A stretch of DNA of 64,000 bases from a virus, in IMG/VR virus record IMGVR_UViG_3300050014_000916, positions 1-64,000 of that record; one strand, written 5' to 3'. Under the pieces are notes generated by a model. That model had not been told where the DNA came from, searched no databases, and was given only the letters and a program-made list of their open reading frames with translations. Shown one piece after another: positions 1 to 7,110 of the stretch. Made by a program: the position numbers and the translations under genes. Within the stretch, counting starts at the first letter, position 1; each line of letters begins with the position of its first letter.

Positions 1-130
1 TCTTACCAGCAGAGGGACAAGCAGCCAGTACTGTTATTTCCTGACTGCTTAGACTATCTTTGACTTTGTTGATTGTTTCTGTTTGGTATGCTAATACCTT
101 GAGATTTCTACTTTCGAACCAATTATTCAT
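1..130 (-). CDS. N-terminus of a probable superfamily 2 helicase (runs off the window)
   Basis: The reading frame starts at 130 and leaves the window after 43 codons. Residues 31-43 read ITVLAACPSAGK, a short hydrophobic strand followed by a glycine-lysine loop resembling Walker A (P-S-A-G-K) of phage DEAD/DEAH-type helicases. Upstream residues (WFESRNLKVLAYQ) resemble the Q-motif region that precedes it in such enzymes. It lies downstream of nrdJ on the same strand. The helicase assignment rests on this one motif. Confidence 0.55.
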   Translation of the reverse strand, partial: MNNWFESRNLKVLAYQTETINKVKDSLSSQEITVLAACPSAGK

Positions 131-194
131 ATGTTACAGTTAAATGAATCACAAAGATATATAAAATTTTACAATAAGCAAATATTTATATATT

Positions 195-2732
195 TTATCC
201 ACATTTTCCGCTACCACAATTTGTACATACCATGCACCCCTCTTTAAATTCCAAATCTTCACTACCACACTCAGGACAAATTCCTTTTATTTTTTCACCA
301 TCTTTGATATATTTTTTTATTGTGCGTGCAACACCATTCTTCCAAGTGTTAATATAGTCTTCTTTAAAATTTAACGAATCTACCAATTCATATAATTTTA
401 TGATAGGCATTCCATGTCTCATAATACCTGAAATTAGTTTAGCATAATTCCAAAATTCTGGATTAAACGCATGATTAAGTCCAGTGTGAACTTGTTTAAT
501 TCCATTATTATCAATGTATTCAATATCGTATCTTTTTGTTTTAGTAGGTTTACCTTCCGCATCAATGCCTTCAATAATATTCTTAACCACTTCACAATCT
601 TTAGCATTTACGGGCAAGTTACTTAATCCATTTTGGAGCACACCCGTAAAGATTTCATATGGTTTTCCATCTTTTAATCCCACAACTGCAATCCATTTTT
701 CAAGATTATTTTGAAATCGGTGTATTTCCGCTTTTAATCTCTTAGGTCTTTTAGGTGCATGATTTTCATGAAATGTAATAATTTCTTTTTTGGATTCATC
801 TGAAGTAAGAACACCATTACGACTACCGTCACGATAAACCGTAATTCCCTTTAATTTCATTTTCCACGCTTCCAAATAAATTTCACTGACTTTTTCGGGA
901 GTAACGTCTTTAGGTAAATTTATAGTGGAACTAATTGAGTGTGTTACATATTTTTGAACAATTGATTGAATTTTAATTCTTTTTATCCAATCAATTTCAG
1001 AAGCAGTAGAACCAAAATACGGATTATTAATGTTAATATTGTGAACATTATTAATTTCTTTCCATTCTTTTAGTCTTGGATGCAAAACATCAAATTCTGT
1101 CCACGAATCACCCATTTCATCAACAAAATCGATTTTAACATTTTTTTCGTTTGGATTTATTTTTTTTCTTCTTTTATAACTCATCATAAATAATGGTTCA
1201 ATGCCAGATGTGGTTTGTGTCAATATACTTAAACTACCTGTGGGCGCAACAGTACTTATTGAAATATTGCGTCTACCAAATTTCATCATTCTTTGATATA
1301 ATTTAGGATATTCATTTTTAATCATTAGAATAAATTCTGATTTGTTTTCATATTCTGGATTAAAATCATCAAATCTTCCTCTTTGAATTGCCATGTCGAT
1401 AGATGAGTCAAATTCAGCTAAAAATTTAGTTTCTGATATTTTATTTAATAGTTTCATCGCAGCATCTGAATCGTATTTTAATCCTAATGAGGCAAATACA
1501 TCACCAATGCCAGTAAATCCTAAACCCGTTCTTCTACCTGCCTTTCCTTTATTGTGTAGATTTTTCCACGTTTCAATTTCTACTGATTTAATATATTCAG
1601 GTTCTGGGTCATTCTTAATCTTATTTATAATTTTTTCAACTGCCAATAATTCCAGATCAACCAAATCATCAATTAATCTTTGTGCTTCATATGATATTTC
1701 ATATAATTTTTTAAAATCAAATTCAGCTTGCTTAGTAAATGGGTTTAGTACACAGCCAAAATAATTAACAATCATTAATCTACAACTATCATCATTCATT
1801 GCGATTTCTGAACAGGGATTAGTACTAATATTAGTCCAATTAGGATATATTGACGATGTTGAATATAAGTGCTGACGATCTTTGAAGATTAAACCCGGTT
1901 CGGCACATTGATGTGCAGATTTTATTATTTCATTCCATAAGTCAATTGCGTTAATTTCTTTGGTTATTAAAGCATCTTCAATATTTGAATCAACAGGAAA
2001 TCTTAGAATATATTTATCATTTTTTATGACTGCTTCCATAAAATCATCTCTGAGCATAACAGATATGTTTGAACCAGTTACTTTTTTTAAATCTCTTTTT
2101 ATTTTAACGAAATCAAAAATGTCTGGATGCCTTACATCTATACTGGTCATAAGTGCTCCACGCCTACCCGATTGTCCTACTTCTCTCGTGGTATTTGAAA
2201 ATCTTTCCATAAAAGATATTGCACCAGTTGTTGACCCAGCAGCATTTGTTACTTTAGTATCTTTTGGTCTTAACGTACTTATATCACAACCTGCTCCACA
2301 ACGTCTTTTAAAAAGTTGTGCTAATTGTTGATCGGCAAACATTATGCCACCGTAACTATCAAAAATTTTTGGTATAACAACACAATTAGATAATGAACCA
2401 ATGATATTATTATTTCCCAATATATTCATAATTGAACCTTGCGGGGATATATATTTAAAATTTTTAAAATAATTAAATATTCTTTCTTCAGTTAAGGCAT
2501 TTCTTTTTTTACCATATTCAGATAAATTTTCATTGGCGTTATTGTTATATGTTTTTTCAATTGAAAAAAATTCTTTTGCAAGACGATGATGCATATCGTC
2601 TGGTGTTAACTCAAGATAATTCCCGTCAATATTTTTTAGCGCATATTTAGATATCCACACATTTGTTGCAAGAAAATCACCATTAAAATAATTTAAGGTT
2701 GATTTTTTTAATTCTTCAATTGTATATTTCAT
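195..2732 (-). CDS. nrdJ: Adenosylcobalamin-dependent (class II) ribonucleotide reductase
   Basis: Reduces ribonucleotides to deoxyribonucleotides for phage DNA synthesis in the cytoplasm, using B12 as radical generator. The 845-residue protein has the family landmarks: CGAGCDISTLRP and the NAAGST loop in the N-terminal third, NPCSEIAMND near residue 310, TGLGFTGIGD, and STVAPTGSLSILTQT near 500. The C-terminal cysteine cluster CPECG...GCMVCTNCGSGKCG is the zinc-type tail of NrdJ that re-reduces the active site. No class I NrdB or class III NrdG is seen nearby. Its start overlaps the stop of the upstream homing endonuclease by 17 nt, and that endonuclease carries a second copy of the NrdJ N-terminus. 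Host B12 supply is implied by family chemistry. Confidence 0.95.
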   Translation of the reverse strand: MKYTIEELKKSTLNYFNGDFLATNVWISKYALKNIDGNYLELTPDDMHHRLAKEFFSIEKTYNNNANENLSEYGKKRNALTEERIFNYFKNFKYISPQGSIMNILGNNNIIGSLSNCVVIPKIFDSYGGIMFADQQLAQLFKRRCGAGCDISTLRPKDTKVTNAAGSTTGAISFMERFSNTTREVGQSGRRGALMTSIDVRHPDIFDFVKIKRDLKKVTGSNISVMLRDDFMEAVIKNDKYILRFPVDSNIEDALITKEINAIDLWNEIIKSAHQCAEPGLIFKDRQHLYSTSSIYPNWTNISTNPCSEIAMNDDSCRLMIVNYFGCVLNPFTKQAEFDFKKLYEISYEAQRLIDDLVDLELLAVEKIINKIKNDPEPEYIKSVEIETWKNLHNKGKAGRRTGLGFTGIGDVFASLGLKYDSDAAMKLLNKISETKFLAEFDSSIDMAIQRGRFDDFNPEYENKSEFILMIKNEYPKLYQRMMKFGRRNISISTVAPTGSLSILTQTTSGIEPLFMMSYKRRKKINPNEKNVKIDFVDEMGDSWTEFDVLHPRLKEWKEINNVHNININNPYFGSTASEIDWIKRIKIQSIVQKYVTHSISSTINLPKDVTPEKVSEIYLEAWKMKLKGITVYRDGSRNGVLTSDESKKEIITFHENHAPKRPKRLKAEIHRFQNNLEKWIAVVGLKDGKPYEIFTGVLQNGLSNLPVNAKDCEVVKNIIEGIDAEGKPTKTKRYDIEYIDNNGIKQVHTGLNHAFNPEFWNYAKLISGIMRHGMPIIKLYELVDSLNFKEDYINTWKNGVARTIKKYIKDGEKIKGICPECGSEDLEFKEGCMVCTNCGSGKCG

Positions 2733-3573
2733 GTTTTATTTTATATTTGCCCCGTTTTTTACCCATACGAGATTTGCTTATATTATTTTTTGTTTCTTCC
2801 GTTACTATTTTATTTCTAAGTTTTTCTTTTGTTTCTTCTGAACATTTATGATTCAAATGCGAAATTCTTTGCTTTTCTTTGGTTTCATCGGTTGCTTTTT
2901 TATTTCTATTACCATTTCCAATTTTATTTTTTGTTTCTTCTGAGCGATGTTTTCCAAAATTGGGATGGTTTTCACCTGACATTAAAATACTCATTTCTTT
3001 TTTACGTTCCTCCGAATATTTCTTACCTTTATTCCAAGGTATTTTACCCTTGCGAGATTCACTTAAATTTTTAAGTGAATCAACAGGCATTTTTTTATTC
3101 TTATTGTAAGAAGGCTTACCAAAATTTGGATGATTTTCACCACTTAATGAGTTACTTATTTTTTTCTTTGTATCCTCAGATACTCCGTTTTTAACGTTTT
3201 CACCACCTTTAGGACTTATATTATATCCATTTGGATTTAATGTATTGTATAGTACAATGTATTTTTCTTGATTATCAAACGCTTCTTTTTTGGATTTAAA
3301 ATTTTCCAGTACCACCCTTTTAAAATTTTCTTTACCGTATTTTTTTATTGCATTTTTAAGCATAATACCCCCACCGATATAATTTTTTGTAGCATTACAA
3401 TTCATATCATTAGTTGAATGTTCTCCCACATATTGTTTTTTATTTAATAAATTGGTTGTTAAATAAACAAAATTAAAATTTTTTTCTTTAAATAGATCAT
3501 CATTCTTAAAATATTGTAATGTTGATTTTTCGACTTCTTGTTTGGAATAACTTTTTAGGATTTTATCTGTCAT
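2716..3573 (-). CDS. GIY-YIG homing endonuclease with NUMOD3 repeats, fused to an nrdJ N-terminal fragment
   Basis: Residues 33-100 form a GIY-YIG-like nuclease domain (NFVYLTTNLLNKKQYVGEHS, later KYGKENF and EKYIVLYNTLNPNGYN). The C-terminal half has repeated NUMOD3 DNA-binding motifs (GENHPNFGKPS, GENHPNFGKHR, WNKGKKYSEE). Residues 9-27 (YSKQEVEKSTLQYFKNDDL) align with the start of NrdJ just downstream (YTIEELKKSTLNYFNGDFL). The element therefore appears to have inserted near the 5' end of nrdJ, keeping the original N-terminus in frame in front of the nuclease while nrdJ kept or regained its own. Upstream lies a Bacteroidota-type promoter. Confidence 0.9.
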   Translation of the reverse strand: MTDKILKSYSKQEVEKSTLQYFKNDDLFKEKNFNFVYLTTNLLNKKQYVGEHSTNDMNCNATKNYIGGGIMLKNAIKKYGKENFKRVVLENFKSKKEAFDNQEKYIVLYNTLNPNGYNISPKGGENVKNGVSEDTKKKISNSLSGENHPNFGKPSYNKNKKMPVDSLKNLSESRKGKIPWNKGKKYSEERKKEMSILMSGENHPNFGKHRSEETKNKIGNGNRNKKATDETKEKQRISHLNHKCSEETKEKLRNKIVTEETKNNISKSRMGKKRGKYKIKHEIYN

Positions 3574-3606
3574 AGGAATAATAATTTTTTATAAAATTTA
3601 TGATTG

Positions 3607-3637
3607 CAAATATATTGATAAGCTTTCATAAATACAA
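3607..3637 (-). promoter_or_regulatory. Bacteroidota-type promoter for the endonuclease-nrdJ pair
   Basis: Reading on the minus strand, TTG and TATATTTG are 20 nt apart, matching the -33/-7 housekeeping consensus of Bacteroidota. A copy of the phage motif GTATTTATG overlaps the -33 box. Confidence 0.5.
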
Positions 3638-3704
3638 GGGTTTGCTCAAATATAATGAAAAATAATCAAATAAATTTTAAGTTATTCTCTCTTAAACTTT
3701 TAAA

Positions 3705-3735
3705 GAAAAAAGGTGCTAAAAAATAGCACCTTTTG
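3705..3735 (-). terminator. Intrinsic terminator after the VWA gene
   Basis: On the minus strand CAAAAGGTGCTA pairs with TAGCACCTTTT across a short loop and is followed by a T-rich tract. It sits 28 nt past the stop of the VWA-domain gene. Confidence 0.8.
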
Positions 3736-3763
3736 AGAAACGAATTTAATATAAAAACAGAAA

Positions 3764-4612
3764 TTATTTCTTGTCTTTTGGGTCAAGAACTACTGTATTT
3801 GAACCACTATTATTACTAACGGTAAAATTTCCACCAGCAATACCTGTTGTAGTAATGCTACCAGTCAAATTTTGCGGGTCATTTTTATCATCTTCTGGTT
3901 CGTTATCAGCAATCAATGATTTTGATTTCTTCTTGAAATCACCACTGTCTGCACTCATACCTCTATAAGAAGTAGAAACACAATTAAGTGTTTGTGACAT
4001 GTGATGTACACCTTGTGGAGTAGCACCATATGTAATAGTATTTCCACCACTTATTCCAAAGCCAATACCAACAGCAAATGCGTCTTGATTAGCTGCAAGA
4101 TATAAGAAGTTCCAATCTTTTGCTTCACATTCTCTGATAAGTTTAACGATTTGTTTTCTACCTTCGTCACCTTTGTATTCTTCACTTGCATTTTCATAAC
4201 CGTCAGTTACAATACAAACAAGTACTTTTGAAGGTGCTTCATCACCAAGTTTAGCGAGTTTTCCTTTTTCTGTTTTAATTGTTTTACCAATAGCATCATA
4301 CAATGCTGTCATACCTCTTGCATACCAAACATTATTAGTGAGCAATTCAGCTTTTTTGATATCAACATTATCATAAAGAATTTGATATTGATCATCAAAT
4401 AAAACAACTGTAATAGTTGCTTTATCTGGAAGTGCTTTTTGTTTTCCAAGAAATTCGTTGAATCCGCTAATAGAAGCGTTAATAATACTACCCATTGAAC
4501 CACTACGGTCAAGGATACAAATGATGTGTGTTTTTTCGTTAGTAGGAACAATTGTTTCTTCAATAACGGTTGTGACAGTTGTCGTTGTCACTTTTTTCTT
4601 TTTATCTGCCAT
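3764..4612 (-). CDS. von Willebrand factor A domain protein
   Basis: The first 210 residues form a VWA fold with a complete metal-ion-dependent adhesion site: DRSGSM near residue 33, the threonine in GMTALYDAIG near residue 100, and VTDGYENA near residue 137. The N-terminus is rich in Thr/Val and the C-terminus is a low-complexity Gly/Asn/Thr tail. VWA proteins bind protein partners through the metal site; in phages they occur as tellurium-resistance/TerY-like or chaperone-associated proteins, but the partner is not visible here. It stands alone between terminators. No signal peptide, so it is probably cytoplasmic. Confidence 0.85.
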   Translation of the reverse strand: MADKKKKVTTTTVTTVIEETIVPTNEKTHIICILDRSGSMGSIINASISGFNEFLGKQKALPDKATITVVLFDDQYQILYDNVDIKKAELLTNNVWYARGMTALYDAIGKTIKTEKGKLAKLGDEAPSKVLVCIVTDGYENASEEYKGDEGRKQIVKLIRECEAKDWNFLYLAANQDAFAVGIGFGISGGNTITYGATPQGVHHMSQTLNCVSTSYRGMSADSGDFKKKSKSLIADNEPEDDKNDPQNLTGSITTTGIAGGNFTVSNNSGSNTVVLDPKDKK

Positions 4613-4732
4613 TTTTAATATAATTAAATAAAAATTATTTTCAGTAAATATAACATCTTTTAATTAAAAATGCAAGACAATTTTTATTTAGACTAAATAA
4701 AAATTATAAGTGATTGAAATTCAATTATAAAA

Positions 4733-5311
4733 TTATTTCTTTATATTATAATATTTTTTCCAATCAATCATAATATTAGTTAGATTATATTTCATTAAAA
4801 CATTAACATCGATTAAATTATTATGTGCCATTCTATGACAATTTGGACATAATGCTATTAAATTAAAATGTTCATTACTGCCATTCTTTTTTTTGGGAAT
4901 AATGTGATGTAAATCTAATGATGATTTATTCCATCCACATATAGGACATTCAGCATTTGCACGTTTTAATATTTTACATACGGTTCTTTTTGATAATTCA
5001 ATAATTGATGTAACTTTATTAATATTAATGAATTTTGTTTTTCGTCTACAATTATTACAATGTTCAGGTCTACCGATTCTAATTTTTTTCGTAGTAATAA
5101 ATGGTTCATTACATTTTTTACATACATAATTATATTCCAATTTAATACTATTGGGTAAATTTTTTAATTTTAAACTAACTTTTTCATTAATATCATTACG
5201 ATTTATTTTTGTAGAATATGCTCTGGCACATTTTTTTGAGCAAAAATCACCATTAGTATATTTACTATATTTAATGGCTTCATTAGTATTACAATTTTTA
5301 CAGATTTTCAT
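4733..5311 (-). CDS. HNH homing endonuclease with zinc-finger region
   Basis: The C-terminal third holds an HNH nuclease: CPICG, then SLDLHHIIPKKKNGSNEHFNLIALCPNCHRMAH, with two CxxC pairs and the His-His/Asn/His catalytic pattern. The N-terminal half has further CxxC pairs (CKNC, CSKKC, CKKC, CNNC) that probably form DNA-binding zinc fingers. It follows the Lys/Tyr tRNA array but is separated from it by a terminator and has its own GTATTTATA motif, so it is a free-standing gene. Confidence 0.9.
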   Translation of the reverse strand: MKICKNCNTNEAIKYSKYTNGDFCSKKCARAYSTKINRNDINEKVSLKLKNLPNSIKLEYNYVCKKCNEPFITTKKIRIGRPEHCNNCRRKTKFININKVTSIIELSKRTVCKILKRANAECPICGWNKSSLDLHHIIPKKKNGSNEHFNLIALCPNCHRMAHNNLIDVNVLMKYNLTNIMIDWKKYYNIKK

Positions 5312-5328
5312 ATTTAAGTATATTTAAA

Positions 5329-5337
5329 TATAAATAC
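5329..5337 (-). promoter_or_regulatory. GTATTTATA motif before the HNH gene
   Basis: Perfect 9/9 copy on the coding strand, 17 nt before the start codon at 5311. Confidence 0.6.
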
Positions 5338-5358
5338 GTTGAAAAATTGATTTGAACT

Positions 5359-5388
5359 AAAAAGGACTGTAATTATTTTTACAGTCCC
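5359..5388 (-). terminator. Intrinsic terminator closing the Lys/Tyr tRNA array
   Basis: GGACTGTAA pairs with TTACAGTCC around a 6-nt loop, followed on the minus strand by TTTTTAG. It lies 3 nt beyond the last tRNA. Confidence 0.85.
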
Positions 5389-5391
5389 TTG

Positions 5392-5463
5392 TGCATCCGA
5401 CAGGATTTGAACCTGTGTAAGTCCGCTTAAGAGGCGGGAACATAACCACTTTGTTACGGATGC
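5392..5463 (-). tRNA. tRNA-Lys (CTT)
   Basis: Acceptor GCATCCG/CGGATGC is fully paired, T8 and A9 are in place, and the T arm is ACAGG-TTCAAAT-CCTGT. The anticodon loop CTCTTAA gives CTT. The CCA end is not encoded. Last member of the array. Confidence 0.85.
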
Positions 5464-5469
5464 ATGTTG

Positions 5470-5538
5470 TGGGGGTAGTAGGCATCGAACCTACTATGTG
5501 GGCTTTTACAGAGCTGGTGTCTCCAAAGACTTACCCCC
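5470..5538 (-). tRNA. Probable tRNA-Tyr (GTA), reduced form
   Basis: Acceptor GGGGGTA/TACCCCC and the T arm GTAGG-TTCGATG-CCTAC are sound. The best anticodon loop is CTGTAAA, giving GTA. The anticodon stem pairs only at three positions and the D arm is atypical, and at 69 nt it lacks the long variable arm usual for bacterial tRNA-Tyr. The leader peptide upstream is rich in Tyr codons, which supports the identity. Confidence 0.55.
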
Positions 5539-5545
5539 AAATTTG

Positions 5546-5638
5546 ACAGAAGGAAAGGATTCGAACCTTTCAAACCCAACACATACCGTTATTAACTGTA
5601 ATTTATGCGTGGTAACGTTCCATTTTGTTTACTTCTGT
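5546..5638 (-). tRNA. tRNA-like gene, 93 nt, anticodon unassigned
   Basis: The ends ACAGAAG/CTTCTGT pair perfectly, T8-A9 follow, a D arm AAC/GTT is visible, and the T arm GAAAGG-TTCGAAT-CCTTTC has one pair more than usual. The middle region pairs as ACGCATA/TATGTGT around an 18-nt loop instead of a 7-nt anticodon loop, so no anticodon can be read. It could be a degenerate class II tRNA or one carrying an insertion in the anticodon arm. Confidence 0.5.
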
Positions 5639-5641
5639 TTG

Positions 5642-5727
5642 TGATCGCAGTGGGACTCGAACCCACAACGGCATAAAGCACCCTTCTCATTAAAAGTGAG
5701 AAGCTCCACCAATTGAGCTATACGATC
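5642..5727 (-). tRNA. tRNA-Lys (TTT)
   Basis: Acceptor GATCGTA/TGCGATC, anticodon arm TTCTCA-CTTTTAA-TGAGAA giving TTT, T arm GTGGG-TTCGAGT-CCCAC. The variable region is unusually long for a lysine tRNA (about 17 nt). First tRNA after the attenuator-like leader. Confidence 0.85.
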
Positions 5728-5743
5728 AACAATAATATTAGTT

Positions 5744-5752
5744 TCAAAGAAC
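5744..5752 (-). promoter_or_regulatory. boxA-like element before the Lys/Tyr tRNA array
   Basis: GTTCTTTGA on the transcribed strand, 16 nt before the first tRNA. The same nonamer precedes the first tRNA of the two other leader-controlled arrays. It resembles rRNA antitermination boxA (GCTCTTTAA); that role is inferred. Confidence 0.4.
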
Positions 5753-5772
5753 TTGTACTCATTTTTTATAGA

Positions 5773-5885
5773 ACATCGTTTTTTAAACGTTTTTCACGGG
5801 TAATAAACGTTTTTCATAAAATATGTCTTTTTATACCTATTTTTCATAATCTAAGCGTTTTTATGCAACAATATGCGTTTTTATG
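5773..5885 (-). repeat. Array of short degenerate repeats with core AAAAACG
   Basis: Between the leader terminator and the first tRNA the motif CGTTTTT or a close variant recurs at about 5777, 5788, 5808, 5827, 5838, 5856 and 5876, spaced 11 or 18-20 nt. Two longer copies share GCGTTTTTATGCA and two share AAACGTTTTTCA. No gene lies here. The spacing is close to one or two helical turns, so protein binding is possible, but simple AT-rich expansion is not excluded. Confidence 0.5.
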
Positions 5886-5893
5886 CATAACAA

Positions 5894-5922
5894 AAAACCC
5901 GACTCTCAGGGAATCGGGTTAC
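5894..5922 (-). terminator. Attenuator-type terminator between leader ORF and Lys/Tyr tRNA array
   Basis: On the minus strand AACCCGA pairs with TCGGGTT and is followed by TTTTG. The 5' arm continues as AACCCGATTCC; CCCGATTCC is fully complementary (9 bp) to GGAATCGGG inside the leader ORF at 5975-5983, so the hairpin has a competing antiterminator. Confidence 0.8.
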
Positions 5923-5947
5923 TAATATTTGTATTAAAAGGCAATCA

Positions 5948-6040
5948 TTAATTTTTACCTTTGGACACAGTATTCCCGATTCCTATAAACTGTTTTTTAT
6001 AAGATTTTTTTCCGTAATAATATGTTCCAAAAGTTCTCAT
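5948..6040 (-). CDS. Tyr/Lys-rich leader peptide (30 codons) of the Lys/Tyr tRNA array
   Basis: A short frame opening with an ATG after an A-rich stretch. Residues 7-16 read YYYGKKSYKK; in total four Tyr and six Lys codons, matching the downstream tRNA-Lys (TTT), tRNA-Tyr (GTA) and tRNA-Lys (CTT). Codons 20-22 (GGA ATC GGG) form the antiterminator strand against the terminator at 5894-5922. A ribosome reaching the stop would mask that strand and allow termination; one held at the Tyr/Lys codons would leave it free. No function of the peptide itself is suggested. It could be a chance ORF, but the same arrangement recurs twice more in the window. Confidence 0.7.
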   Translation of the reverse strand: MRTFGTYYYGKKSYKKQFIGIGNTVSKGKN

Positions 6041-6079
6041 TGTTTTATTCTTTAACTATTTCATTAATATTTCAGATCA

Positions 6080-6111
6080 CAAATGTATAGTATAAATACG
6101 ACATATGCAAA
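6080..6111 (-). promoter_or_regulatory. Bacteroidota-type promoter of the Lys/Tyr leader-tRNA operon
   Basis: TTTG and TACATTTG are 20 nt apart on the minus strand. A perfect GTATTTATA (6091-6099) lies in the spacer. The leader ATG is about 39 nt downstream of the -7 box. Confidence 0.6.
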
Positions 6112-6128
6112 TAAAATTGTAATTATTT

Positions 6129-6581
6129 TTATTTATCATAGCCAAATGTTCTCTTGGGATTACTCCAAAACTTCGCAGCTAATTGACTATGAGGAACATC
6201 GGGACGTAATTTTTCTTTTGTTAATTCTTCAATCCATTTATACATATTGCTTGCAATACCCAATCTTCTCTTATCTGGTCTTACATCTACACTTGCTTTT
6301 AATATGTCTGTTTCTTTTGCTTTACCATATGATGCATTTCCAACCTCAGTTCCATCAGTATTATCGAATGCTTTTATCTCATTCCAAATAAACCAATCAT
6401 CACCATATGTGCTAACAAAATTAACATATGTTATACCATTAATGGTTTTTTTATCTTGATAATCATTATAGTCGTTTAATTTTTTAGCATCATTTTTAAT
6501 ATAATCAATTCCAACGTCTTCATATGTTTCATGAAGTATTTTATGTACTTCTTCCTTGATTATATTAATAATGTTTTTCAT
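6129..6581 (-). CDS. GNAT-like acetyltransferase with N-terminal IINIIKEE tag
   Basis: The C-terminal half carries a GNAT acetyl-CoA loop: VDVRPDKRRLGIASNMY near residues 98-114 (R-R-x-G-x-A), followed by a helix and a short final strand. The N-terminus MKNIINIIKEEVHKIL is nearly identical to that of the next gene (MQDIINIIKEEYN), although the bodies are unrelated. A shared removable N-terminal peptide is typical of T4 internal head proteins, so this may be packaged in the capsid; that is inference. A degenerate promoter motif lies only 3 nt before the start, so the start or leader is unusual. Confidence 0.6.
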   Translation of the reverse strand: MKNIINIIKEEVHKILHETYEDVGIDYIKNDAKKLNDYNDYQDKKTINGITYVNFVSTYGDDWFIWNEIKAFDNTDGTEVGNASYGKAKETDILKASVDVRPDKRRLGIASNMYKWIEELTKEKLRPDVPHSQLAAKFWSNPKRTFGYDK

Positions 6582-6598
6582 GTCAATAAATTCTACTA

Positions 6599-7096
6599 TT
6601 AATTTTCAATATTGTATTCATAATAGTTCATTAATTCATTTTCGTTATTAAAATATCGGATATTATCGTTATCAGGAGTATAATTTACCATTTCACGACC
6701 TCTAATCATTAAACCATCATATCCCAATTTAATCATTTCATCCCTAACATTTGTTTTTGTGTCAAAATCTCTTTTCGCAGCAAAATAATCATCGATACCA
6801 TTTTTTTTACCATATTGCATTACTACTGTTTGTATAAAAATTTCTGCATCATTCCAAGTATTAACAATTTTGGGATGTTTTGGTATAGCACCGACAACGA
6901 AATATACTTTACCATATTTTCTTGCCAATTCTTTATTACTTAATGCTGCTGTGTACAAACCCTGACCAAAAGAAGCCATTCCATTATTTTCTTTACCCAT
7001 TTCTTGAATGCCTCTAATGGTTACGTTTTGTCGTTTCCACTTTAAGTAATTGACGTGATTATATTCTTCTTTTATTATGTTGATAATATCTTGCAT
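6599..7096 (-). CDS. Putative ADP-ribosyltransferase-like protein with IINIIKEE tag
   Basis: Residues 42-62 (SFGQGLYTAALSNKELARKYG) and the C-terminal LGYDGLMIRGREMVNYTPDNDNIRYF resemble the first and last motifs of ADP-ribosyltransferase-fold domains found in phage and MuF-type proteins (G-x-G-x-Y-x-A, then YDG...E-Y/N...P..I). The middle is not diagnostic. The N-terminal 11 residues match the tag of the neighbouring acetyltransferase-like gene. T4 packages the ADP-ribosyltransferase Alt in its head, so a co-injected host-modifying enzyme is plausible but unproven. GTATTTATT lies 3 nt before the start. Confidence 0.5.
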   Translation of the reverse strand: MQDIINIIKEEYNHVNYLKWKRQNVTIRGIQEMGKENNGMASFGQGLYTAALSNKELARKYGKVYFVVGAIPKHPKIVNTWNDAEIFIQTVVMQYGKKNGIDDYFAAKRDFDTKTNVRDEMIKLGYDGLMIRGREMVNYTPDNDNIRYFNNENELMNYYEYNIEN

Positions 7097-7110
7097 ATCA
7101 ATAAATACTG

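Noticed and set aside
5773-5885. Short repeats as a CRISPR array
   Set aside because: Repeat units are only about 7-13 nt, spacing is irregular and there are no unique spacers of normal length or cas genes.
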